Shown here one piece after another: positions 1 through 4,881 of a stretch of 7,027 nt of DNA (the stretch's first letter is position 1; each line of letters opens with the position of its first letter). This DNA comes from CAYGWP01 sp964353455 (lineage in GTDB: Bacteria > Planctomycetota > Phycisphaerae > FEN-1346). Below the pieces are notes generated by a model. It was not told where the DNA came from. It worked only from the letters and a program-made list of their open reading frames with translations, and did not search any database. The position numbers and the translations under genes are program-made. The stretch covers positions 1 to 7,027 of the forward strand of contig CAYGWP010000412.1 of the NCBI GenBank assembly GCA_964353455.1, given 5' to 3'.

Positions 1-35
1 CGCGTGACCGCGGGAGTCGCAGTCGGGGAGACCCC

Positions 36-464
36 CTAATGGGCACTGGGGCTGCCGAGCCAGGCAACGTGCTTCTCAAAGGGCCTGCCGGCCAGGGCGT
101 TGACGAAACGCTTGTCGCTGCTGACGAGGACCGTCTTCGTCCTGACGGCCAGCGCCAGGTACAGGCAGTCGTACACCGTCCGCCTCGTGCGCAGCGCCAG
201 GACCAGGGCCGATTCGACCAGGTCTCCGGTCGGGACAAGCCTCAGGGGCAGGCGAAGGCAGTCGGCCAGCAGGGCGCGGGCCTCGGCCTCGTCGATCTCC
301 CCGCGGCCGTGGCGCTTCCAGACTACGTTGCCGACCTCAGCCAGGAGGAGGTCCGGCGCGTGCAACTCGCCGCCCCCCGCCAGGATCGCCCGGGCGACCT
401 CCGCTCCTGTCTCCTGGAAGAAGGCGGCAGCCACGACGCTGGCATCGACCACGCAGGGCTTCAT
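36..464 (-). CDS. vapC: VapC-family PIN-domain ribonuclease toxin
   Basis: A 142-residue PIN-domain protein, the toxin of a type II toxin-antitoxin pair. The family consists of Mg-dependent endoribonucleases that cleave tRNA or rRNA in the cytoplasm until the antitoxin binds them. All four expected acidic residues are visible: Asp7 in VVDASV near the N-terminus, Glu43 in LLAEVGNV, Asp99 in TVYDCLYLALA, and Asp117 in VSSDKRF. Length and motif order fit a full-length VapC. The frame stays open 23 codons further upstream, but the ATG at 464 is preferred: the protein then begins directly with the first beta-strand, and its ATG overlaps the antitoxin stop as ATGA, the usual arrangement for translational coupling. 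It follows the antitoxin in one operon and should be repressed through the operator at 719-737. The RNA target cannot be told from sequence; FitB is a closely related alternative name. Confidence 0.93.
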   Translation of the reverse strand: MKPCVVDASVVAAAFFQETGAEVARAILAGGGELHAPDLLLAEVGNVVWKRHGRGEIDEAEARALLADCLRLPLRLVPTGDLVESALVLALRTRRTVYDCLYLALAVRTKTVLVSSDKRFVNALAGRPFEKHVAWLGSPSAH

Positions 465-691
465 CGGTTCCGGTCCTCCCGGATCAGGCGGACGCTGCTT
501 GAGAACCGGCGGCCGGCAAACCGCCGCTTCCACTCATCGAGCATGGCAGCCACCTCGTCGGCGCCGGCCCCGGCGGCCTGTTCGAGCGCCACCTGGGCCT
601 CTCGCTGGAGCGACCGGCCGTGCCTTCGGGCGCGGGTCTTCAAGCGCTTCAGAACCTGGGCATCTATTTGTCGAATCAGGAAATCAGGCAT
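461..691 (-). CDS. FitA-like ribbon-helix-helix antitoxin
   Basis: A 76-residue antitoxin for the downstream PIN toxin. Residues 1-40 form a ribbon-helix-helix DNA-binding fold: a short strand (PDFLIRQID), then VLKRLKTRARRHGRSLQREAQ, with the 'HGRSLQxEA' turn typical of FitA-like antitoxins. Residues 45-76 are a charged tail (DEWKRRF, ending LIREDRNR) of the kind that in this family wraps the toxin active site; that role is inferred. The frame extends far upstream to 1033, but the ATG at 691 is clearly the start. It has a strong Shine-Dalgarno 7 bases upstream and gives the canonical RHH N-terminus. The stop codon overlaps the toxin start by four bases (ATGA). Autoregulation by the antitoxin or the toxin-antitoxin complex at the palindrome just upstream is expected. 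The family is called VapB or FitA depending on the database. Confidence 0.9.
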   Translation of the reverse strand: MPDFLIRQIDAQVLKRLKTRARRHGRSLQREAQVALEQAAGAGADEVAAMLDEWKRRFAGRRFSSSVRLIREDRNR

Positions 692-698
692 GGCGCAT

Positions 699-707
699 CC
701 TCCTCCC
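699..707 (-). promoter_or_regulatory. Strong ribosome binding site of the antitoxin gene
   Basis: On the minus strand the sequence GGGAGGAGG lies 7 bases before the ATG at 691. It is one of the best Shine-Dalgarno matches in the window and decides the antitoxin start over the longer upstream open frame. A strong site here, with the toxin relying on ATGA coupling, would favour an excess of antitoxin (inference). Confidence 0.8.
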
Positions 708-718
708 GGCCGCTTGAC

Positions 719-737
719 CGGTATCAAAATGATACCG
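719..737. promoter_or_regulatory. Palindromic operator of the toxin-antitoxin operon
   Basis: A perfect inverted repeat with 8-base arms, CGGTATCA and TGATACCG, separated by AAA. It lies 28 bases before the antitoxin start codon. Ribbon-helix-helix antitoxins bind short palindromes of this kind in their own promoters, and the known fitAB operator arms (TGCTATCA/TGATAGCA, from memory) are similar in form. The site covers the candidate -10 box at 729-734, so binding would block RNA polymerase directly. It also lies about 105 bases upstream of the divergent beta-helix gene and could affect that gene too, though nothing in the sequence shows it does. Confidence 0.75.
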
Positions 738-757
738 TTTGAGGGGGGGTCTGGGAA
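729..757 (-). promoter_or_regulatory. Candidate sigma70-type promoter of the toxin-antitoxin operon
   Basis: Read on the minus strand, a -35-like TTCCCA (positions 752-757, 4 of 6 consensus bases) is separated by exactly 17 bases from TATCAT (729-734, 5 of 6 bases). The -10 box sits inside the operator palindrome. Transcription would start near 722, giving a leader of about 30 bases that contains the strong ribosome binding site. The weak -35 box keeps confidence moderate. Confidence 0.45.
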
Positions 758-842
758 GAGGAAATCCGCCTGCGTGTCGCGGCGAGGCAGGTTTCCTGTG
801 GGCAGCCTTGTTGCGACCGATGTATGATGCGGCCGGTGAAGC

Positions 843-2648
843 ATGACAAGAGGGCATCGATGCGGCTTCGTCGGAATCGCCCTATGTGCGGCCGGCGTTC
901 TGCTGGCCGCGCTGGGCCGGAGTTCCGCGGCCGAGACGGTCCGCATCTCGCCGGATGACCCGGCATCGGTCGAGCGGGGCATCGCGGCGGCCGTCAAGGC
1001 GGGCGAGAAGAAGGTCATCATACCCGCCGGCACGTACCGCCTGCCGCAGCCCGCGGGGCGATACTACCTGCGATTCGCAGAGGTGTCGGACTTCGAGATC
1101 GACGCCCGCGGCGTCACCTTTCTGCGGGCCGACCCCACAAAGGGGGGCATCGAGTTCTTCCGCTGCCGCAATGTGATGCTCCGCGGCCTCACGCTCACGA
1201 ACGAGACGCCGCCGTTCACCCAGGGGACCATCGAGGCGATTGACCCCGCGGGCCTGTATTACGACCTGCGCATAGATGCCGGGTATCCGGCAAACTTCGA
1301 CGACCCCAAGTACTTCCCGCCCGAGCCCACGGGCTACGTCTTCGACCCGAAGACCCGGCAGTGGAAGGCGGGCACGTATGATCTCTCGGCCGCTCGCGCG
1401 GAGCGCCTGGGACCCGACCGCTTCCGCCTCTTCTGGCGCGGCAGGCCGCGGCACGCGGCGGCGACCGGAGACTTCATGGCGTTCCGCGGCAAGGGCGGCA
1501 CCGACATCTTCGTGGGCCAGTGCGCGGGGATGAACATCACGGAGGTCTCGATCCTCTCGGGCGGCGGATTCTGCATCCACGAGGCCGACGGCGACGGCGG
1601 CAACCGGTTCTCGTACAAGGTGACCTACGGCCCCCGCCCCGCCGGAGCGACCACCGCGCCCCTCATCGCCTGCAACGCTGATGCGTTCCACTCAAGCAAC
1701 GTCCGCCGCGGGCCAACCGTTGAAGGATGCCTGTTCGAGGGGATGCCCGACGACGGCGTACCCATTCACGGCACGTACGCGATGGTCGCCGAGGCCGAGG
1801 CCGAGCGCCTCATTGTCTGCTTCATGCACGGCAACTTCTTCCGCGAAGGCGACCCGCTGCGGCTCTTCACGCGCGACGGCAACCCGCTGGGCGAGGCCGC
1901 CGTCAAGACAATCTCTCCCCTCAGGGGATACACGCCGAAGACGCCCACAACCCTTTCGCGGTTCAAGGAGAGCACGCACTACTTCCGCCTGACGCTCGAC
2001 CGCGCCCTGCCCGCGGCATTCGAGTGCCTCGTCAGCAACCCGGCGGCCATCGGCAGCGGATACGTCGTGCGGAACAACGTCATCCGCAACCACCGGGCGC
2101 GGGGAATGCTGCTGAAGGCCGATAACGGCCTCGTCGAAGGCAACACGATTGACGGCAGCACGATCGCGGGCATCGTCCTCGCCCCCGAAACGTGGTGGAT
2201 GGAGGCCTGCTACAGCCGCAACGTGACCATCCGCAACAACACCGTCCGCCACGTCGGCTACGCCACGACCGGCCCGTGGAACATGCAGGCGGGGGCCATC
2301 ACCGTGACCGGCGCAAGCGAGAAGACGACGTCGCCCGGCGGTCACCGCAGAATCGTCATCGAGGGGAACACCGTCGAGAACTGCGACGGCCCGAACCTCA
2401 TCGTCTCGGCCGCAACCGACGTCCTGGTGCGCAACAACCGTTTCGTCAGTCCCATGCGCGAGCCCACACGCCGGGGCGCCGACCGCGGCATCGACCCTGC
2501 CGCCCTCATCTGGCTCTCGAACTGCGACGATGTGCGGATCGAGGGCAACTCCGTCTCGCAGCCGGGTCAGTGTCTGGAGAAGTTGATCGCCACCACGCCG
2601 TCGGCGAAGAACACCCTTCTGGACCTCTACGGCGGCGTGAGGAAGTAA
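843..2648 (+). CDS. Secreted right-handed parallel beta-helix protein, GH110-like
   Basis: A 601-residue exported protein. Residues 1-30 are a signal peptide: a short basic start, a hydrophobic run GIALCAAGVLLAALG, and probable cleavage at SSAA|E. Residues 31-70 (a VERGIAAAVKAG helix, then KKVIIPAGTYRL) are the usual cap of pectate-lyase-like folds. Short repeated coils follow, with asparagine-ladder motifs such as YVVRNNVIRNHRARGM (about 408), LVEGNTIDG, VTIRNNTVRH, IVIEGNTVENCD, VLVRNNRFVS and VRIEGNSVSQ, continuing to about residue 570. Residues 278-312 hold the most telling pattern: NADAFHSS, then RGPTVEGCLFEGMPDDGVPIHGTY. Asp280, Asp303 and Asp304 match the spacing I recall for the catalytic Asp residues of GH110 alpha-1,3-galactosidases. 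A galactoside or other polysaccharide substrate is inferred; other beta-helix hydrolases or lyases remain possible. The ATG has only a weak upstream GGTGA. The gene diverges from the toxin-antitoxin operon and has no co-directional partner. Confidence 0.9.
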   Translation: MTRGHRCGFVGIALCAAGVLLAALGRSSAAETVRISPDDPASVERGIAAAVKAGEKKVIIPAGTYRLPQPAGRYYLRFAEVSDFEIDARGVTFLRADPTKGGIEFFRCRNVMLRGLTLTNETPPFTQGTIEAIDPAGLYYDLRIDAGYPANFDDPKYFPPEPTGYVFDPKTRQWKAGTYDLSAARAERLGPDRFRLFWRGRPRHAAATGDFMAFRGKGGTDIFVGQCAGMNITEVSILSGGGFCIHEADGDGGNRFSYKVTYGPRPAGATTAPLIACNADAFHSSNVRRGPTVEGCLFEGMPDDGVPIHGTYAMVAEAEAERLIVCFMHGNFFREGDPLRLFTRDGNPLGEAAVKTISPLRGYTPKTPTTLSRFKESTHYFRLTLDRALPAAFECLVSNPAAIGSGYVVRNNVIRNHRARGMLLKADNGLVEGNTIDGSTIAGIVLAPETWWMEACYSRNVTIRNNTVRHVGYATTGPWNMQAGAITVTGASEKTTSPGGHRRIVIEGNTVENCDGPNLIVSAATDVLVRNNRFVSPMREPTRRGADRGIDPAALIWLSNCDDVRIEGNSVSQPGQCLEKLIATTPSAKNTLLDLYGGVRK

Positions 2649-2937
2649 CTGCACTTGACGGAAGCGTCCTCAGCAATGCACTGGAGGCCAATACTCTGAC
2701 GCATCTCTGGAAACTCCCATTATACTTCCTGAGAGCCGTGAGGGGCCGCCTGGTCCAGAAGTGCCCCGGCCTCCGCGCCGACGGCACGCCCTAAACCGCC
2801 ATCATCCGCCGCCGATACCTGTGCCTCGACTGCGGCCAAGTGCGGATCGACAAGGAGTACTTCTAACGCCCACACTGAGCCTTCGGAGCGCCCAGGACAA
2901 CAGGCTCCAGTGCGTTGTCGGTATGCCAAGTGACCGG
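2649..2937. other. Convergent intergenic region with an imperfect stem-loop
   Basis: These 289 bases lie between the ends of the beta-helix gene (plus) and the secreted unknown protein (minus). Apart from the broken zinc-ribbon fragment at 2738-2866, they hold one imperfect inverted repeat: CACTGAGCC at 2873-2881 pairs with GGCTCCAGTG at 2903-2912 with one bulged C. It could be a shared terminator for the convergent genes, but neither strand has a clear T-tract after it. No other gene-like frame or RNA gene is visible here. Confidence 0.3.
2738..2866 (+). pseudogene. Broken zinc-ribbon protein fragment
   Basis: In the frame starting at 2738 the translation contains VQKCPGLRADGTP, then an in-frame TAA at 2792-2794, then TAIIRRRYLCLDCGQVRIDKEYF and a final TAA. 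The second half looks like a real zinc ribbon: RRRYLCLDCG resembles the IRRRYxCxxCG strand-turn of NrdR-type and other small bacterial or phage zinc ribbons. The first half keeps only one cysteine of the expected CPxC pair (CPGL instead). An internal stop together with a lost metal ligand suggests a decayed gene. There is no convincing start or Shine-Dalgarno. It could also be chance coding potential; the fragment is short. Confidence 0.35.
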
Positions 2938-4158
2938 TTATTTGACGCGCCTAATCCCGTAGTTGCCACCAATAACCTGAACTAGATGTATTTCCACCCC
3001 GTTGCCTTTGAGGGCGAAGCCATCGCCCTGAAACAGTGCGTCTGGTTTGTCTGAATAGACAAAGTATATGCCGTACTCTCCATCTGGCACCGTCACAGAG
3101 ACAACGCCCAGAGAACATACGGCGAAATCACGACCGCCTTCCTTGGACCGGAGTCCAACGACTACCGACATGGTGTTCGGATTTCTGACTCGGACCTCGT
3201 TGGAGCCAAAGACATCGCTGCCTTTCGGAGGTAACATTTTCGTCTGCGCCGGAGTAAGTGGTTGTTCCTTGTCGCCTTCGGCCTTTGTTGGCGGAACCGT
3301 CGGGGCATCACTGGCTTGCTGCCGATCTTGCACTACGGACTTCTCGATAAGTCGGATCATTTCCGTTGAGTAGCTAATTGTGCTTAGGAACTCGAGACTA
3401 TTGGCTTGGAATTGCGGATGAGCATTGACACTCTTTCGAGCTTCGGACGCGGCCTTGAGCGCGCCAGCCGAGGCGATCTGCGTCAGGAACCGACTGGCCG
3501 AGTCCTTGTCGCCCGCATCGAGCGCGGCTAGATGAAACCACAGTTCTGGATCCCGGTGAAAGAATGTTATCAACTCCTTGCCTTCATATCGCGCCTTGTC
3601 CTTGTTTCCCGTTTGCAGCAATTGGTAAAAAGTGTCGAGGGCCTCGGCATGCTTGCTCGACGCGTCAAAGCCATGCAGGCTGGAAACTTCTTTCGCCTTG
3701 CCTTCACCAATCACTTCGAAAGCAACCAGGAGTCTGCCGTAACGACGCACCGCGTATTCCTGCCACTCTGGCTCGGAACGTTTCCCGGCAGGAATGTCCA
3801 GAATCCTACGTTTCGGGAGTCTCGTTGTGTAAACGGACGAGCACCTGGCTGCCTTGATCACCCGCTCCGCTTCCTCTGGTAGACCACCCCACGCCCCAAA
3901 CTGGCTAGTCCAGACTCGGGTGAGACCAGTGACCCTTGCGATTTCAGGAAGCCACTTGCGACTATTCTCCGGGACAACGTCCTTGCTCTCCCACAAGTCC
4001 TCCCCCTTGTCCAACACCGTTCCGCCTTCTTGGGCCGCAAAGCGAACAACGCCTGAGCCCTTCTCGACAGGATCGCCAGCCAAGCTCGTCAACGTGTAGA
4101 GTACCGCGCACAAACCAACTGCCCATACTCCCATTGAGAGAAAAGCGCGTCTTGCCAT
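2938..4158 (-). CDS. Secreted protein of unknown function with C-terminal beta-rich module
   Basis: A 406-residue protein I cannot assign to a named family. The start at 4158 is chosen over an ATG ten codons upstream because AAGGAGGG lies 7 bases before it and the protein then begins with a clean signal peptide: MARRAF, then a hydrophobic run to about residue 27, with probable cleavage at SLA|GD. Residues 28-150 are mixed, with tryptophan-rich stretches (SRKWLPEI, FGAWGGLPEEAERV). About 160-275 is predicted helical and could be a degenerate helical-repeat (TPR/Sel1-like) region. About 280-318 is a Pro/Gln/Glu linker. About 319-406 is a compact beta-rich module: VRVRNPNTMSVVVGLRS, VTVPDGEYGIYFVYSDKPDA, LFQGDGFALKGNGVEI and the end GNYGIRRVK. 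From memory this module recurs at the C-terminus of varied exported proteins. The gene is much less GC-rich than its neighbours, suggesting acquisition. It probably acts outside the cytoplasm; no catalytic motif is visible. Confidence 0.88.
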   Translation of the reverse strand: MARRAFLSMGVWAVGLCAVLYTLTSLAGDPVEKGSGVVRFAAQEGGTVLDKGEDLWESKDVVPENSRKWLPEIARVTGLTRVWTSQFGAWGGLPEEAERVIKAARCSSVYTTRLPKRRILDIPAGKRSEPEWQEYAVRRYGRLLVAFEVIGEGKAKEVSSLHGFDASSKHAEALDTFYQLLQTGNKDKARYEGKELITFFHRDPELWFHLAALDAGDKDSASRFLTQIASAGALKAASEARKSVNAHPQFQANSLEFLSTISYSTEMIRLIEKSVVQDRQQASDAPTVPPTKAEGDKEQPLTPAQTKMLPPKGSDVFGSNEVRVRNPNTMSVVVGLRSKEGGRDFAVCSLGVVSVTVPDGEYGIYFVYSDKPDALFQGDGFALKGNGVEIHLVQVIGGNYGIRRVK

Positions 4159-4165
4159 GACCTTG

Positions 4166-4173
4166 CCCTCCTT
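4166..4173 (-). promoter_or_regulatory. Ribosome binding site that fixes the start of the secreted unknown protein
   Basis: Minus-strand AAGGAGGG lies 7 bases before the ATG at 4158. It sits inside the coding extension that an upstream ATG at 4188 would give, so it argues for the shorter protein, whose N-terminus is a standard signal peptide. Confidence 0.8.
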
Positions 4174-4270
4174 CTTGTCCAAGTACACTCAAACCCTTTC
4201 CGTAAGACCTCTCTTCCGCTGATTCGCAGCCTAACACGCCATGCGGAACAGAGAGCCACCAGAGGGCGTT

Positions 4271-4299
4271 ATGGTAGAACAAAATGGTTGTTCTGCCAA
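4271..4299 (-). promoter_or_regulatory. Candidate promoter with an inverted repeat in its spacer
   Basis: On the minus strand, TTGGCA (4294-4299, 5 of 6 bases of the -35 consensus) is followed after exactly 17 bases by TACCAT (4271-4276, 4 of 6 bases of the -10 consensus). The spacer is an inverted repeat: 11-base arms TGGCAGAACAA and TTGTTCTACCA, with one mismatched pair and a 5-base centre. The dyad therefore touches both promoter boxes, as expected for a repressor operator. Transcription would begin near 4264, leaving a leader of about 105 bases before the secreted unknown protein. The binding protein is unknown. The fit of spacing and symmetry makes chance less likely but does not prove function. 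Confidence 0.5.
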
Positions 4300-4430
4300 T
4301 AGAATATGGATTCAGCATTGAAGTCCGGCCATGAGGCACGTATAGATCGGGTAATAGACAACTGAATATGCGACGGGCGCAGCGGGCGGACTGATCATCC
4401 GCCAGGCTTGCCACGGCGACGCCCTGGCGA

Positions 4431-4450
4431 GCCGGGTCGGGCCGGGTCGA
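4431..4450 (+). repeat. Tandem decamer
   Basis: Two adjacent copies of a ten-base unit, GCCGGGTCGG then GCCGGGTCGA, differing only at the last base. They end five bases before the tiny frame at 4456-4527. Two copies are too few to call a functional array; replication slippage or a short regulatory direct repeat are both possible. Confidence 0.5.
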
Positions 4451-4455
4451 AAGCA

Positions 4456-4527
4456 ATGAAAGGCTGTGCAGGAGCCTGCACCTTCTGCACAGCCTTCTTC
4501 TTTGGGCCCGGCCCAGCCCGCCAATAG
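4456..4527 (+). CDS. Possible 23-residue Cys/Phe-rich leader peptide
   Basis: A tiny frame beginning ATG AAA GGC TGT, with three cysteines (4, 8, 11) and a Phe run FFF at 14-16, ending in TAG ten bases before the phage-like gene. It covers both competing hairpins at 4460-4503. A leader peptide across alternative hairpins just ahead of a gene resembles attenuators, but only the layout supports this. There is no good Shine-Dalgarno (only GAAAG, very close to the ATG). I regard it as a weak candidate; it may be chance. Confidence 0.2.
   Translation: MKGCAGACTFCTAFFFGPGPARQ
4460..4503 (+). terminator. 12-bp stem-loop with T-rich tail and competing inner hairpin
   Basis: AAGGCTGTGCAG (4460-4471) pairs perfectly with CTGCACAGCCTT (4485-4496) around a 13-base loop. 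The pyrimidine run CTTCTTT follows, weaker than a normal intrinsic-terminator T-tract. The inner segment GTGCAG (4466-4471) can instead pair with CTGCAC (4476-4481) around a GAGC tetraloop, so the two structures exclude each other. The hairpin ends 34 bases before the phage-like gene. It may end an upstream transcript, act as an attenuator, or be a remnant of phage regulatory sequence. Confidence 0.4.
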
Positions 4528-4528
4528 C

Positions 4529-4532
4529 GGAG
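4529..4532 (+). promoter_or_regulatory. Ribosome binding site of the phage-like gene
   Basis: GGAG lies 5 bases before the ATG at 4538. It picks this ATG rather than an upstream start at 4466, which lies inside the hairpin and would add a low-complexity Pro/Ala/Ser extension. Confidence 0.6.
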
Positions 4533-4537
4533 CAACG

Positions 4538-4792
4538 ATGGCGACGTTTGCGGAAACGATGCTTTCAAAGTACGAGACGCTCCTTCAAGCGAGCGCGGGC
4601 CTCGACACCATCTCGGTGGACGGCCAGTCGGAGCGGTACGCCGACGTGGAAGCGAAGTACCGGTACTGGAAGCGCGATGTCGCCCGTCCGAAGTCTGGAC
4701 CCGTTCCGGGCGAGAAGAGCACGCGCCCGCAGGCGGCAAGCATCAACTCGCCCAGTCGAGTCGCCCGCGGCGACCTGGGTGGGTTCTGTTGA
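4538..4792 (+). CDS. Small phage-type protein, gpW/DUF6148-like
   Basis: An 84-residue protein. Residues 1-20 form a helix (MATFAETMLSKYETLLQAS), a short hairpin follows (LDTISVDGQSERYADVE, about 23-39), then a second helix with KYRYWKRDVAR (about 40-51) and a polar tail to PQAASINSPSR. Helix, hairpin with a 'DG' turn, then helix with 'YWxRxV' is the layout of the small phage proteins gpW and DUF6148, which in phage lambda-type virions help join head and tail. Naming rests on memory of that pattern, not a search. The start has GGAG five bases upstream. No terminase, portal or capsid gene is present in the window, so it is an orphan or prophage remnant. Its stop overlaps a TTG-started frame (TTGA) that soon runs into the opposite-strand esterase. 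An unrelated small helical protein is the alternative. Confidence 0.6.
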   Translation: MATFAETMLSKYETLLQASAGLDTISVDGQSERYADVEAKYRYWKRDVARPKSGPVPGEKSTRPQAASINSPSRVARGDLGGFC

Positions 4793-4874
4793 CGGGGCTT
4801 CTGCACAAAACGCGGCGTTACCTGTTCGGCTACACCGACCCGCCGCGCCAACACGTTAAGGAAGTAGCCCGCCG
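4789..4874 (+). pseudogene. Possible truncated phage gene fragment
   Basis: A frame beginning at TTG 4789 overlaps the stop of the phage-like gene as TTGA. About 28 codons look protein-like (LLHKTRRYLFGYTDPPRQ, then HVKEVARRY) before the frame enters the opposite-strand esterase gene, where its composition becomes that of an antisense shadow and it stops at 5037. It could be the first part of a downstream phage gene cut off at an insertion or deletion boundary near 4874. Evidence is limited to overlap and amino-acid character. Confidence 0.25.
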
Positions 4875-4881
4875 CTACTTC
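4861..4881 (-). terminator. Stem-loop over the esterase stop codon
   Basis: Perfect 8-base arms GAAGTAGC and GCTACTTC surround CCGCC. The stem includes the TAG stop of the esterase (4875-4877). On the minus strand it is followed by CTTAACG, only a weak T-tract. It is placed where the glnS-esterase transcript should end and would face the convergent phage-like gene. It could be a poor intrinsic terminator or an mRNA 3'-end stabiliser. Confidence 0.35.

Larger units (their letters stand above)
4159..4537. other. 379-base gap with promoter, hairpins and a tandem decamer
   Basis: No gene of normal size is supported here. It separates the divergent starts of the secreted unknown protein and the phage-like protein. 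It holds a promoter with a dyad (4271-4299), an inverted repeat GGCGGA/TCCGCC at 4385-4390 and 4398-4403, a further pair CGCCAGG (4400-4406) and CCTGGCG (4423-4429), a tandem decamer at 4431-4450, and competing hairpins at 4460-4503. Base composition changes sharply near 4370, from the AT-richer left side to a GC-rich right side. I looked for a tRNA and did not find one. Confidence 0.6.

Noticed and set aside
39..827. A long plus-strand open frame across the toxin-antitoxin operon.
   Set aside because: It is antisense to two well-recognised genes, has Arg/Gln/Pro-rich composition, and shows no domain.
823..828. TATGAT as a -10 box for the beta-helix gene.
   Set aside because: No -35 match lies at a usable distance, and the start codon would be only about 8 bases from the transcription start.
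882..2654. Two long open frames on the minus strand opposite the beta-helix gene (882-1691 and 1692-2654).
   Set aside because: Their translations are low-complexity (rich in Gly, Val, Asp, Arg, Ala) with no motifs, as expected antisense to a GC-rich gene; the plus strand gives a signal peptide and clear beta-helix repeats.
4277..4293. GAAC...GTTC arms considered as a LexA/SOS box.
   Set aside because: The spacing between GAAC and GTTC is 9 bases, not the 4 of the Gram-positive type, and it does not match the other LexA motifs I know.
4400..4460. Possible tRNA because of GGGTCGAA and several short stems.
   Set aside because: No acceptor stem, anticodon loop or proper T-arm can be assembled.
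4465..4488. CxxxCxxC pattern in the 23-residue frame, reminiscent of a radical-SAM motif.
   Set aside because: The frame is far too short for a radical-SAM enzyme; the match is chance.
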